The notes: generated by a model from the sequence alone, not told the origin. A stretch of DNA of 39,429 nt from JBBCJT01 sp037190665 (GCA_037190665.1 JBBCJT010000147.1:1-39429); one strand, 5' to 3'. Positions 17,825 through 26,611 are shown, counted from the first letter of the stretch. Translations and numbers: made by a program.

Positions 17825-18378
17825 ACGCGCGCAGCCTGGGTGCGGTGCTGAACGATGTCGCAGCGGTGGCGATGCTGATCGTGCTCGCCGGCATCCTGAC
17901 CACGGCGATGGTGCTGCAATATGCGTTCGGGGAGATCCCCTGCCCGCTCTGCCTTCTGCAGCGCGTCGCCATGCTGGGTGTCTGCTTCGCCATCCTGCGC
18001 GACCTGCGGGACGGCTTCACGCATCGGAACATGGGTATCGCAGTGCTGTTCTCGGTGCTGCTGCTCGTGATCTCGGTGCGGCAGACGCTGCTCGACATCT
18101 ATCCCCGCCCCGGTCACGCCTATATCGGCTCGGCCGTGCTGGGCCTGCACATGCCGGTCTGGTCCACGCTGATCGCGACCGCTTTGCTGGTCGCCTTCGG
18201 CCTCCGGCTCGCGGTGCTGGGCGACCGCGAAGTCGCGCCGCACGGTCCGGGCCTTGCGCGGGCTGGCCGCGCGATCGGCCTGTACGTGGCGGCGCTCTGC
18301 GTGATCAACTTCGTCTCCGTCGTCGTGCAGTGTGGGCTGGGTCAGTGCCACACGACCGGCTACCGGCTGCTCGGCTGA
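17821..18378 (+). CDS. dsbB: Disulfide bond formation protein B, variant layout
   Basis: DsbB reoxidises DsbA in the periplasm and passes electrons to quinone. The 185-residue protein has CPLC at residues 41-44 after the first membrane helix, followed by LLQRVAM with the conserved Gln-Arg. The second periplasmic loop, which in E. coli DsbB carries a second cysteine pair, has none here. Instead a fifth hydrophobic helix (about 151-169) is followed by CGLGQC (residues 171-176) in the C-terminal tail, which by helix count would face the periplasm. The 3' end overlaps the convergent membrane-protein gene by 19 bases. Confidence 0.87.
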   Translation: MNARSLGAVLNDVAAVAMLIVLAGILTTAMVLQYAFGEIPCPLCLLQRVAMLGVCFAILRDLRDGFTHRNMGIAVLFSVLLLVISVRQTLLDIYPRPGHAYIGSAVLGLHMPVWSTLIATALLVAFGLRLAVLGDREVAPHGPGLARAGRAIGLYVAALCVINFVSVVVQCGLGQCHTTGYRLLG

Positions 18379-18758
18379 TCCGCGCGAGCGAAAGACAGGC
18401 GGATCGCGTCGGCTTCCAGCTTCGCCAGCACGGCGACGACGAGCGCCTGACCGGCCAGGAACGCGATCCCGACCGCGTTCGGCCGCACCAGCCCGCTCAG
18501 CGGCAGCAGCAGGCTCGTCAGCACCCAGGCAGCATTGCCGGCGACCACCAGCACGATGGCCGCACGCGGCGGCACGGCCATCACCGAGAGGATGGCGATG
18601 AAAGCCGCGATCGGCAGCAGAACGCCGCCGGCATAGAACAGCAGGCCCGGCGGCAGGCCGGTGAGCGTGGCGACAGGGGTGGCGGCGGCGAGGAGCAACA
18701 CGCCCATGGCAAGACAGGTCGCGGCGTCGATCGCGAGGATGGTGCGGAGCGGGAACAT
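18360..18758 (-). CDS. Four-helix integral membrane protein, function unknown
   Basis: A 132-residue protein with four predicted membrane helices: residues about 5-27, 40-60, 66-86 and 96-112. The loops are short and no catalytic motif is visible. The N-terminus MFPLRTILAIDAATCLAMG has an Asp in the first helix. The gene converges on and overlaps the end of dsbB by 19 bases. Codon use and gene spacing support a real gene; I do not recognise its family with confidence. Confidence 0.75.
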   Translation of the reverse strand: MFPLRTILAIDAATCLAMGVLLLAAATPVATLTGLPPGLLFYAGGVLLPIAAFIAILSVMAVPPRAAIVLVVAGNAAWVLTSLLLPLSGLVRPNAVGIAFLAGQALVVAVLAKLEADAIRLSFARADQPSSR

Positions 18759-18843
18759 GGCGGTCTTCCTTTCGTGTCATGCGCACCTTGGCGCGCATGG
18801 CCACGATCGGTTCAGCACCGCCGCGGGTCGATGACCTCGCAGG

Positions 18844-19425
18844 TTATGCCGGCGGGTCGTCCCAGATCGCCGCTTCGGTGAAGCCGAGCCGCGCGAACTC
18901 CTCCGCTCGCAGATGCGCCTCCCCTGCCGAGTAGAACTCGTCGAGCTGCGGCGGCTTGACCCCGGTGCCGGACAGCATCGCATGCGCCTGCCCGCGATGG
19001 TGGATGTCGTGCTGGAACAGGTGCAGCAGCAGGCGGTCGGTGCGTTCCACCTGCACGCGATGGCCGCGATGAACGTGCGTCTGTCCCAGCAGCGTCGCCA
19101 TCGTCAGCGCATCGCAGAAGCGGATCAGCCGCGCATCGACCTCCGCCTGCGCGGTGCGCAGCGCGGCGATGTCGGCGCACGGCTCCTGATCCGCCCAGGC
19201 GGCGGGACCGAGCGTGCCGCCCTCCAGCGCGTCCACGTAGAAATGGTCGATGATCAGGATGTGGTTCAGCGTGGCGCGCAGGCTCGGGAAGAATCCCGTG
19301 CGAGGCGCGACGAACGCCGCCTGATCGAGCCGTGCGACCGCATCGAGCAGCCGCAGATTGGCCCAGGCGTTGTTGCGCGCCTGCGCGCGCATGTGGACCA
19401 GCGCGAGATCCTCGGTCATCCGCAC
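18844..19425 (-). CDS. DinB family protein (metal-binding four-helix bundle)
   Basis: A 193-residue DinB/DUF664-type protein. The family binds a divalent metal through three His residues; here these are in LNHILIIDH and QHDIHHRGQAHAML, both typical. The start NNAWANLRLLDA is the usual first helix. DinB-family proteins include thiol-dependent transferases and damage-induced proteins of unknown role, so function is open. The start at 19425 has an in-frame alternative ATG at 19419. It lies 30 bases after the MFS gene on the same strand. Confidence 0.9.
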   Translation of the reverse strand: MRMTEDLALVHMRAQARNNAWANLRLLDAVARLDQAAFVAPRTGFFPSLRATLNHILIIDHFYVDALEGGTLGPAAWADQEPCADIAALRTAQAEVDARLIRFCDALTMATLLGQTHVHRGHRVQVERTDRLLLHLFQHDIHHRGQAHAMLSGTGVKPPQLDEFYSAGEAHLRAEEFARLGFTEAAIWDDPPA

Positions 19426-19455
19426 AGCCTGCGCCGTGCCGCGCCGTGCGCCAAG

Positions 19456-20571
19456 TCAGCGCCGCAGCGCAGCCACTGACGCGGCGGTGAGCAGCAGCGC
19501 GGCAATTCCATAGAGCAGGAGCTGCGGCAGCAGCGGCAGCAGGATCCCCGCGACCAGCGGCCCCACGCCGGCGCCGATGTCCCGCCACGTCGCAAGCCGC
19601 GCCCGCGCGGCGACGCGCTGCTCGGGCTGGGCGCGGGCGGCGGCCACGGGTGCGGGCAACGGTTGCAGCAGGCCGCGCAGCGCGACCACGAGCAGGCACC
19701 CGATCCACAGCCAGCCCGCGCCGATCACCGCCAGCCCCAGCGCGCTGCCGAGCGAGACGATCAGCAGCAGCCGCGTCGCGCCCACGCGGCCCGCCAGACG
19801 GCCGGCCGGCGGGCCCAGCAGGATCTCGGCGAGGTAGCGCGCCGCGAGCGCCGCCCCTGCCGCCAGCGCCGCACCGTCCGGCAATGCGGCGGCGGCCAGC
19901 ACCGACAGGCCGATCACGAACAGCCCGTCCAGCGTCAGCCCCTGCACGAAGGACCAGACATCCAGCGGTGCCGGCAGGGCGAAGCGCGGCCCGCCGCGCA
20001 CGCTCGCCCCCTTCATCTCCGGCAGGCTGAGCGCGACCGGGATGGCGCAGAGCGACAGGACGCACAGGCCGAGGAACACCGGCTTCGGCCCGACATATTC
20101 CGCCGCCACCGCGCCAACCAGCAGGCCGACCATCGGCCCGGTCGCGATGATCGCCCGCGCCGTGCCGCTGCGCCGTGCCGCGCCGGTCGGCTCGGCGGTC
20201 GCGAGTGCCTGGGTGGCGATGTTCATTGCCGCGAAGGCCAGCCCCCAGAGCAGTCGCGCGACCAGCAGCAGCCAGACGCCGGGCAGCACCGCATAGCCGC
20301 CCGTGGCGACGGCGGCACCGGCGGCGGCGACTACGCACGCGCGGCGGGGGCCATAGCGTTCATAAGAACGCGCCACCCAGCCATAGCCCAGGATCCGCAC
20401 CAGCCGGTTCGCGGCGAGCAGGACGCCGGCCTCGGCCAGCGTGACGCCGAAGGACGAGGCATAGAGCGGCAGCAGCAGGTAGAGCACCGTATCGCCCGGC
20501 AGCGTCAGGCCGAGCACGGCTGCGCAGCGGTTCGAGGCGCGGTCGGCCTCGTCCTGTCGTGGAACTGTCAT
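19456..20571 (-). CDS. Major facilitator superfamily transporter
   Basis: A 371-residue inner-membrane transporter with about 11-12 hydrophobic segments. The first cytoplasmic loop has an MFS-A-like motif (GYGWVARSYERYGPRRA), with a second copy-like loop in GPPAGRLAGRVGATR. A drug or metabolite efflux role is possible; substrate cannot be assigned. The protein is short for the family (usually about 400), mainly at the C-terminus, which ends just after the last helix. Its 5' side faces the hairpin array at 20647-20888. Confidence 0.87.
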   Translation of the reverse strand: MTVPRQDEADRASNRCAAVLGLTLPGDTVLYLLLPLYASSFGVTLAEAGVLLAANRLVRILGYGWVARSYERYGPRRACVVAAAGAAVATGGYAVLPGVWLLLVARLLWGLAFAAMNIATQALATAEPTGAARRSGTARAIIATGPMVGLLVGAVAAEYVGPKPVFLGLCVLSLCAIPVALSLPEMKGASVRGGPRFALPAPLDVWSFVQGLTLDGLFVIGLSVLAAAALPDGAALAAGAALAARYLAEILLGPPAGRLAGRVGATRLLLIVSLGSALGLAVIGAGWLWIGCLLVVALRGLLQPLPAPVAAARAQPEQRVAARARLATWRDIGAGVGPLVAGILLPLLPQLLLYGIAALLLTAASVAALRR

Positions 20572-20894
20572 CGATGTGCAACATCGCGGCGGCGGGAGGT
20601 TTGGTCAACCGGATGTCTAGATAACTTGTCGTTCCGGCAGGACGCCGCGGGGCGCTGCCCCGCTCCCCGGGAGGGCTCTGCCCTCCACCCGGTAGGGGGC
20701 ACGGCCCCCTGCATCCGCGATCCCTTAAGAGGCTGTGAGCAGGTCGGTTGATTGAACCCCCTCCTTCAGGAAGGGGGTTCAATCAACCGATTTGGCCGAA
20801 GGCCCTCTGGAGGAATCCCGGGTCAAGGGGCCGGTGGCCCCTTGCGGGGTGCAGGGGCAGCGCCCCTGCCGGGGTCCGGGCAAAGCCCCGTGGA
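20572..20894. repeat. Two inverted copies of a multi-hairpin intergenic element
   Basis: This 323-base gap is made almost wholly of short GC hairpins arranged as two mirror-image arms. The left arm has stems at 20647-20663, 20670-20686 and 20694-20710; the right arm has stems at 20824-20844, 20851-20869 and 20878-20888. Between them is a perfect 19-bp inverted repeat (20744-20762 with 20772-20790, nine-base loop). Both arms end in the same CGGTTGATTGAACCCCC unit, so the element occurs twice head to head. Stem sequences differ between arms but each stays self-complementary. It may terminate serA transcription; no gene is seen. Confidence 0.8.
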
Positions 20895-22481
20895 TCAGAA
20901 CGCGAGCGGTGTCGCCTGCACCACCAGCGGCAAGGCGCGCACCTGACCCAGCACCGTCTCCTCCACCGGCTGGTCGAGCGAGACGAGGCAGATCGCATCC
21001 CCGCCCGGTGCGTTCCGCCCCAGCGCGAAGGTCGCGATGTTCACCCCCGCATCGGCCAGCGTCATGCCGAAGCGGCCGATGAAGCCCGGCTTGTCCTTGT
21101 TGGTGACGTAGAGCATGTGCCGCGCGAAATCGGCCTCGACCGGGATGCCCTTGATGTCCACCAGCTTGGGCTTGGTGCCGGCGAACAGCGTACCGGCCAC
21201 CCCGCGCGTGTCGCGGTCGGTGGTGACGGAGACACGCACCAGCGTCTGGTACTCGCTGGCACGGTCGTGCACGGTCTCGGACACCTCGATGCCCTTCTCC
21301 CGCGCCGCCACCGGCGCGTTGACCATGTTCACGCCTTCCATCAGCGGCCCGAGCAGGCCGGCGAGCGCGGCCGCCGTCAGCGGCTTGTGGTTCAGACCCG
21401 CGGCCGCGCCCTCGTACTCGATGGAGACCTGCGTGAAGCCACCGTCGCGGGCGAGGCTGAGCTGCCCGGCAAAGGCGCCGAGCAGTCGGCACAGCTCCAT
21501 GTACGGCTTCAGCCGCGGCGCATCCTCGGCGCTGACCGACGGCATGTTGATGGCGTTGGAGACCGCGCCGGTGAGCAGGAAGTCGCTCATCTGCTCGGCC
21601 ACCTGCAGCGCCACGTTCTCCTGCGCCTCGGCGGTCGAGGCGCCGAGATGCGGCGTGCACACCACGTTATCCAGCGCGAACAGCGGCGAGTCCGTCGCGG
21701 GCTCGGTCTCGAACACGTCCAGCGCCGCGCCGGCAACGTGGCCGGATTTCAGCGCCTCGGCGAGCGCCGCCTCGTCCACAAGCCCGCCGCGCGCGCAGTT
21801 GACGATGCGCACACCGGGCTTGAGCGTCGCGATGCTCTCCGCCGACAGCAGGTTGCGCGTGGCATCCGTCAGCGGCGTGTGCAGCGTGATGATGTCGGCG
21901 CGGCGGAACAGCTCCTCCAGTTCCACCTTCTCCACGCCCAGCTCCAGCGCCCGCTTGTCGGACAGGAACGGGTCGTAGGCGACGACCTTCATCCGCAGCC
22001 CGTTGGCACGGTCGGCGACGATGGAACCGATGTTGCCGCAGCCGACCAGACCCAGCGTCTTGCCGGTCAGCTCCACGCCCATGAAGCGGTTCTTCTCCCA
22101 CTTGCCGGCGCGGGTGGAAGCCGAGGCCTCCGGGATCTGCCGGGCGAGCGCGAACATCATCGCGATCGCGTGCTCGGCGGTGGTGATGGCGTTGCCATGC
22201 GGCGTGTTCATCACCACCACGCCGCGCGCGGTGGCCGACTTCACGTCCACGTTGTCCACGCCGATGCCGGCGCGACCGACGACCTTCAGGCGCGTGGCGA
22301 CGCCCAGCAATTCGCGCGTCACCTTGGTGGCACTGCGGATCGCGAGCCCGTCGTAGTCGGCGATGATCGCGCGCAGATCGGCGGGCGACAGGCCGGGCTT
22401 CACGTCCACGTCGATACCGCGGTCGCGGAAGATCGCGACGGCGGCGGGGGACAGCTTGTCGGAGATCAGAACCTTCGGCAT
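20895..22481 (-). CDS. serA: D-3-phosphoglycerate dehydrogenase
   Basis: SerA oxidises 3-phosphoglycerate to 3-phosphohydroxypyruvate, the first step of serine synthesis. The 528-residue long form has a catalytic/NAD domain (GRAGIGVDNVD, then GLVGCGNIGSIVADRA, catalytic Arg in NCARGGLVDE, Glu in FETEP and His in TPHLGAST), an intervening ASB domain, and a C-terminal ACT domain from about residue 455 (LYVTNKDKPGFIGRFGMTLADAGVNIATF). The ACT domain suggests serine feedback. It begins five bases after the serC stop, forming a serC-serA operon. The hairpin array follows its stop. Confidence 0.96.
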   Translation of the reverse strand: MPKVLISDKLSPAAVAIFRDRGIDVDVKPGLSPADLRAIIADYDGLAIRSATKVTRELLGVATRLKVVGRAGIGVDNVDVKSATARGVVVMNTPHGNAITTAEHAIAMMFALARQIPEASASTRAGKWEKNRFMGVELTGKTLGLVGCGNIGSIVADRANGLRMKVVAYDPFLSDKRALELGVEKVELEELFRRADIITLHTPLTDATRNLLSAESIATLKPGVRIVNCARGGLVDEAALAEALKSGHVAGAALDVFETEPATDSPLFALDNVVCTPHLGASTAEAQENVALQVAEQMSDFLLTGAVSNAINMPSVSAEDAPRLKPYMELCRLLGAFAGQLSLARDGGFTQVSIEYEGAAAGLNHKPLTAAALAGLLGPLMEGVNMVNAPVAAREKGIEVSETVHDRASEYQTLVRVSVTTDRDTRGVAGTLFAGTKPKLVDIKGIPVEADFARHMLYVTNKDKPGFIGRFGMTLADAGVNIATFALGRNAPGGDAICLVSLDQPVEETVLGQVRALPLVVQATPLAF

Positions 22482-22486
22482 CGCAC

Positions 22487-23665
22487 TCACTCCGCCGCCG
22501 CGCGGGCGTAATCCGCGCCCACGGTCTCTGCGGCCCAATCCAGCCAGGGAAGAAGGGTTTCGATATCGGACGTCTCGACCGTCGCGCCGCCCCAGATGCG
22601 CAGGCCCGGAGGGGCGTCGCGGTAGCCGCCGGCATCCAGCGCGACGTTTTCCGTCTCCAGCAGCGCGGCAATGCGCTTCGCCGCCTCCGCCTGCGCAGCC
22701 TTGTCCAGCGAAGCGAACCACGGCGCGGTGACGGACAGGCAGATCGAGGTGCAGGAACGGATGGCCGGATCAGCCGCGAGGAAGGCGTAGTTCGGCGAAC
22801 GGCCCACCCAGCCGGCCACGGCGGCGAGGTTCGCTTCACTGCGCGCGATCAAGCCCTTCAGCCCGCCGACATCCTCGGCCCAGCGCAGCCCGTCCAGCGC
22901 GTCCTCGACGCAGAGCATCGAGGGGGTGTTGATGGTCTCGCCGGCGAAGATGCCTTCGATCAGCTTGCCGCCGCTGGTGAGGCGGAAGACCTTCGGTAGT
23001 GGCCAGGCGGGCTTGTAGGTCAGCAGCCGTTCAACGGCGCGGGGCGCCAGGGCCAGCATGCCATGCGCCGCCTCGCCCCCCAGCACCTTCTGCCAGGACC
23101 AGGTGACGACATCGAGCTTGTCCCAGGCGAGGTCCATCGCGAACGCGGCCGAGGTCGCATCGCAGATCGTCAGCCCCTGCCGGTCGGCGGCGATCCAGTC
23201 GCCATCCGGCACGCGCACGCCGGAGGTGGTGCCGTTCCACGTGAAAACCACGTCACGCGACCAGTCGATCGCGGACAGGTCCGGCAGCACGCCGTAAGGC
23301 GCGGGGATGACCCGGTGATCGAGCTTGAGCTGCTTGGCAACGTCCGTCGCCCAGCCCTCGCCGAACGACTCGAAGGCGACGACATCGACCGGGCGCTGGC
23401 CCAGCAATGACCACATCGCCATCTCGACCGCGCCGGTATCGGAGCCCGGCACGATGCCCAGCCGCCAGTCGGCCGGCATGCCTAGGATGGCACGCGAGCG
23501 GGTGATGACCTCGGCCAACACCGCCTTGGGCGCCTTGGCGCGATGGCTGCGGCCGAGTTGCGCGCCCGCGAGGGCTTCCAGCGTCCAGCCGGGACGCTTG
23601 GCACAGGGGCCGGAGGAAAAACGGGGGTTCGCCGGACGCAATTCCGGCTTGGTGGCGATCGCCAT
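22487..23665 (-). CDS. serC: Phosphoserine aminotransferase
   Basis: SerC converts phosphohydroxypyruvate to phosphoserine with glutamate, using PLP. The 392-residue protein begins PANPRFSSGPCAKRPGW, typical of the alphaproteobacterial type; the cofactor Lys lies in WSWQKVLGGEAAHG near residue 195, and TWNGTTSGVRVP holds substrate contacts. It is upstream of serA in the same operon. The 50 bases before the ATG fold into a leader with the hallmarks of the serC RNA motif. Confidence 0.95.
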   Translation of the reverse strand: MAIATKPELRPANPRFSSGPCAKRPGWTLEALAGAQLGRSHRAKAPKAVLAEVITRSRAILGMPADWRLGIVPGSDTGAVEMAMWSLLGQRPVDVVAFESFGEGWATDVAKQLKLDHRVIPAPYGVLPDLSAIDWSRDVVFTWNGTTSGVRVPDGDWIAADRQGLTICDATSAAFAMDLAWDKLDVVTWSWQKVLGGEAAHGMLALAPRAVERLLTYKPAWPLPKVFRLTSGGKLIEGIFAGETINTPSMLCVEDALDGLRWAEDVGGLKGLIARSEANLAAVAGWVGRSPNYAFLAADPAIRSCTSICLSVTAPWFASLDKAAQAEAAKRIAALLETENVALDAGGYRDAPPGLRIWGGATVETSDIETLLPWLDWAAETVGADYARAAAE

Positions 23666-23715
23666 GCGGGCTCCCTTTCAGAAGCGTTGCGCCCCGGTGG
23701 GGGGGCGTGGCCCGC
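23666..23715 (-). promoter_or_regulatory. serC-type RNA leader
   Basis: Directly before the serC ATG, GCGGGC (23715-23710) can pair with GCCCGC (23671-23666), which touches the start codon. Inside is a second helix, CGCCCC (23707-23702) with GGGGCG (23695-23690). The ribosome site AAAGGGAG lies within the enclosed strand, so folding could control translation. Size, position and nested layout fit the serC motif described from alphaproteobacteria; identity was not tested with a covariance model. Confidence 0.6.
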
Positions 23716-23758
23716 GTGGAGCGTTAGCGGAGCGGCGCGGTCGCTGGCAAGCGGCGTT

Positions 23759-24031
23759 TCAGCGCGGCAGCGCGGCGAGGCGCAACATGGCCTCCGCCAC
23801 CAGCCGGAGCTGCGCCTGGGTCAGGCCCTGCGCCCCGCGCCGGATGCCGAGGGAAAGCAGTGCCTGCGCCCGCAGCCCGGCCGCCTCGGCCAGATCGCGC
23901 AGTTCCAGCGCGGAACGGGCGACGCCGAGCATCGATTCGAGATGCGCGCGCACGACGATGGCCTCCGCAAGGGCCTGCCGCACCGCCCGCCTCTCCTCCG
24001 CCGTCACCCCGGTTCCATGCGGCATCGGCAT
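23759..24031 (-). CDS. Small helical protein, unknown function
   Basis: A 90-residue mostly helical protein, rich in Ala, Leu and Arg, with no cysteine, signal or membrane segment. It reads as two or three amphipathic helices (EERRAVRQALAEAIVVRAHLE, then LRDLAEAAGLRAQALLSLG, then TQAQLRLVAEAMLRLAAL). GGAGG lies just upstream; the second ATG at 24025 has the better spacing. Its stop is about 44 bases before the serC leader. I do not recognise it; a real gene is likely but not certain because overlapping frames are also open. Confidence 0.5.
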   Translation of the reverse strand: MPMPHGTGVTAEERRAVRQALAEAIVVRAHLESMLGVARSALELRDLAEAAGLRAQALLSLGIRRGAQGLTQAQLRLVAEAMLRLAALPR

Positions 24032-24087
24032 CGACCTCCAGCACCGAAGCTAGCCGCGGCAGATGAACCCCGCGTTACGCCGGCATG

Positions 24088-25374
24088 TCAGTCGCGATCG
24101 TCGAGGCCGCGGTAATAGGCGAGCGCCAGCGGCGCCACCCGGGCGGCCACGCCATGCATCGCGATCGGCCGCAGCGGCGTGACCGGCAATGCGCTGTCCG
24201 CAAGGCTCATCCCCGCGCAGACCGCGGCCATCTCCCGGCCGATCGCGGTGGCCAGCGCTATGCCGCGGCCGTTGCAGCCGATCCACGCGAGAACGCCGGG
24301 GGCGAGTTCGTGCACATGCGGCAACCGGTCCTCCGTGATGCCGACATAGCCCCACCAGATGCTCTCGAACTCCGGCGTGCCGAGCTGCGGGAACACGCGG
24401 CCGACACGGGCGCCGATGCGGTGGCGGATGCGCTCCTGCCAGCCGAAGGACAGCATCTGCGCCCCGCCGGTCACGATGCGCCCGCCATCGTCGTAGCGGT
24501 AGAAGTGCAGGTCGTTGCGCGTGTCGGAGACCGCTTGATCCCGCGGGATCACCGTGGCGCGCAGGTTCGGCGTCACCGGCGCCGTGGCCATCTGGTAGGA
24601 GCGGATCGGGATGACGCTGCGGGCGAGGCCCGGCCACAACCCGTCCGAATAGGTGCCGGTGGCGAGGATGACTCGATCGGCGATCAGCGTGCCGGCCGGC
24701 GAGACGATGCGCCACGTCGCGCCATCGCGCGTGACGGCAATCGCCGGTGCGCTGGTGAACACCTTCGCCCCGGCCGCGACGGCGGCGGCGGCGAGACCGC
24801 GCGTGTAGCCGAGCGGGTTGATCCGCCCGCCGGTACGGTTGAGCCAGCCGCCCACCCAGGCATCGCTGCCGGTCAGCCGCTGCATCGCCTCCCGGTCGAG
24901 CAGTTCCACGGGCGCGCCGCGATCGCCCCACTGCCGCACGCGCGCCTCGGCGAGCTTCATCCGGGAGGCCCGGTGCGCCGGCTGGATCCAGCCGTTCTGC
25001 ACCGCCTCCGCCGCCATGCCGTGGCGGCGGATCAGGTCGAAGACCAGTTCCGCGCTGTCGCGGATCAGGGCGACGAATCGCTCGCCCTTCTCGGCGCCGA
25101 AGGTGGCGACCAGCGCATCCGGGTCGGCGCGGGAAAGCGTGGGGATGACCTGGCCGTTGTTGCGGCCGGACGCCCCTGCCCCGACCTCTCCCGCTTCCAG
25201 CACCGCGGCCGAGATGCCGCGTTCGGCGAGGTGAAGTGCGGCGGACAGGCCGGTGTAGCCGGCGCCGACGATGGCGACATCGGCGCGCAATTCACCTTCG
25301 AGAGGGCCGGTCGGTGGTGCGGGCGGGGTGGTGCGATCCCACAGTGTGGGCGGATGACGGACGGGAAGCTGCAT
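24088..25374 (-). CDS. FAD-dependent amine/amino-acid oxidoreductase
   Basis: A 428-residue flavoprotein of the DAO family, close in layout to PuuB/OrdL-type gamma-glutamylputrescine oxidases. The FAD motif VAIVGAGYTGLSAALHLAERG is at about residues 33-53, and EAGEVGAGASGRNNGQVIP is the typical second motif of this subgroup. A C-terminal FAD contact is WIGCNGRGIALATAIGREMA. Lacking a signal peptide, it acts in the cytoplasm. It follows a flavin monooxygenase gene by 10 bases. The substrate is an amine or N-methyl amino acid by family; not resolved. Confidence 0.9.
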   Translation of the reverse strand: MQLPVRHPPTLWDRTTPPAPPTGPLEGELRADVAIVGAGYTGLSAALHLAERGISAAVLEAGEVGAGASGRNNGQVIPTLSRADPDALVATFGAEKGERFVALIRDSAELVFDLIRRHGMAAEAVQNGWIQPAHRASRMKLAEARVRQWGDRGAPVELLDREAMQRLTGSDAWVGGWLNRTGGRINPLGYTRGLAAAAVAAGAKVFTSAPAIAVTRDGATWRIVSPAGTLIADRVILATGTYSDGLWPGLARSVIPIRSYQMATAPVTPNLRATVIPRDQAVSDTRNDLHFYRYDDGGRIVTGGAQMLSFGWQERIRHRIGARVGRVFPQLGTPEFESIWWGYVGITEDRLPHVHELAPGVLAWIGCNGRGIALATAIGREMAAVCAGMSLADSALPVTPLRPIAMHGVAARVAPLALAYYRGLDDRD

Positions 25375-25384
25375 GCGCGGTAGG

Positions 25385-26611
25385 TTAGCGCCGGGATGAC
25401 GGCGCTGCGAAACCGGCCATGGTCGCGTAGCCGCCGGCGATGGCGGCGAGTTCCTCGCGGTCGATCACGTCCTCCAGCCGCGCGAAGCCATCGGGCGCGC
25501 GGGCGCTGACCACGTCCACCACCCGCTCCGGCCCGCCCTTGCGGTTGGCGAGCACGATCTCCCGCGTCTTCGGCAGCCGTTCCTGCTCGTAGGCAGCGAG
25601 CGCCTCGGGCACGGGGCCGGCAGCGAGCAGATCGGCGAGGCAGCGCGCATCGAGGATCGCCTGCGACGCGCCGTTCGATCCCACCGGGTACATCGGGTGC
25701 GCCGCATCGCCGAGCAGCGTCACCCGCCCCTGCGTCCAGAACGGCAGCGGGTCGCGGTCGCACATCGGGTACTCGTAGAATTCGGGTGTGGCCGAGATCA
25801 GCGCCCGGTGGTCGATCCAGGGCAGCGTGATGCGGTCCAGCGTGGCGGCGATGTCCTCGCGGCGGCCGACCCGGCTCCAGTCCTCACGGCCCGGCGGCGG
25901 GATGCTGCCATCGCCGAGGCGGATGCACAGCGCCCAGTTGATCAGCATCCGCCCGTCCGGCTCGGCGCCGATTGGGTACAGGACCAGCTTCTCGGTCATG
26001 TCCCCGGCGATCACCATGGTCCGCCCGTCGAGGAAGCGCGGAAAGGCGGTGGCGCCGCGCCAGATCATGATGCCGTTCCAGCGGATGCCCGGATCACCCG
26101 GATGCAGGGCAGCGCGGGCGACCGAATGGATGCCGTCAGCCGCCACCAGCGCATCGCCGCGCACCTCGAACGCGGTGCCGTCGCGGCGCGTGAAACTTGC
26201 CCGCACGCCCGACGCATCCTGCACGAAACCCGTCAGCTTCGCGCCAAAGTGCAGTCCGCCATCGCCGAGGCGCTCGTGTGCCGCGCTGTGCAGCACGCCA
26301 TGCAGCCGGCCGCGATGGATGGAGAGCTGCGGCACCGGATGGCCTGCCTCCAGCCCCCGCTTCTCACGCCATACCTCCTGCCCGAAGCGGTTCACGTAGA
26401 TCAGCTCGCGCGTGCGCACGGCGATCGCGTCGAGCGCCGGCAGCAGATCGAGCGCGGCGAGTTCGCCGATCGCGTGCGGCAGGGTGTTGATGCCCACGCC
26501 GAGCTCGCGCGCCGTCTCCGCCTGTTCGAACACCGCGCAGGCGAGGCCGCGCCGATGCAGCATCAGGGCGAGCGCAAGCCCGCCAATCCCGCCGCCAGCG
26601 ATGAGGATCAT
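25385..26611 (-). CDS. FAD-dependent aromatic-type monooxygenase
   Basis: A 408-residue class A flavin monooxygenase of the UbiH/salicylate-hydroxylase type, which inserts oxygen using NAD(P)H. The sequence starts with the FAD motif MILIAGGGIGGLALALMLHRRG; the middle DALVAADGIHSVAR is the DG motif that binds both FAD and NADPH, and GRVTLLGDAAHPMYPVGSNGASQAI is the GD motif. The ATG at 26611 follows GGGAGG; further-left ATGs lack family sequence. The neighbouring flavin oxidase suggests a two-step catabolic unit, substrate unknown. Confidence 0.92.
   Translation of the reverse strand: MILIAGGGIGGLALALMLHRRGLACAVFEQAETARELGVGINTLPHAIGELAALDLLPALDAIAVRTRELIYVNRFGQEVWREKRGLEAGHPVPQLSIHRGRLHGVLHSAAHERLGDGGLHFGAKLTGFVQDASGVRASFTRRDGTAFEVRGDALVAADGIHSVARAALHPGDPGIRWNGIMIWRGATAFPRFLDGRTMVIAGDMTEKLVLYPIGAEPDGRMLINWALCIRLGDGSIPPPGREDWSRVGRREDIAATLDRITLPWIDHRALISATPEFYEYPMCDRDPLPFWTQGRVTLLGDAAHPMYPVGSNGASQAILDARCLADLLAAGPVPEALAAYEQERLPKTREIVLANRKGGPERVVDVVSARAPDGFARLEDVIDREELAAIAGGYATMAGFAAPSSRR

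Noticed and set aside
20647..20888. Possible CRISPR array or transposon end.
   Set aside because: The units are self-complementary hairpins in mirror order, without equal spacers, cas genes, a transposase or target duplication.
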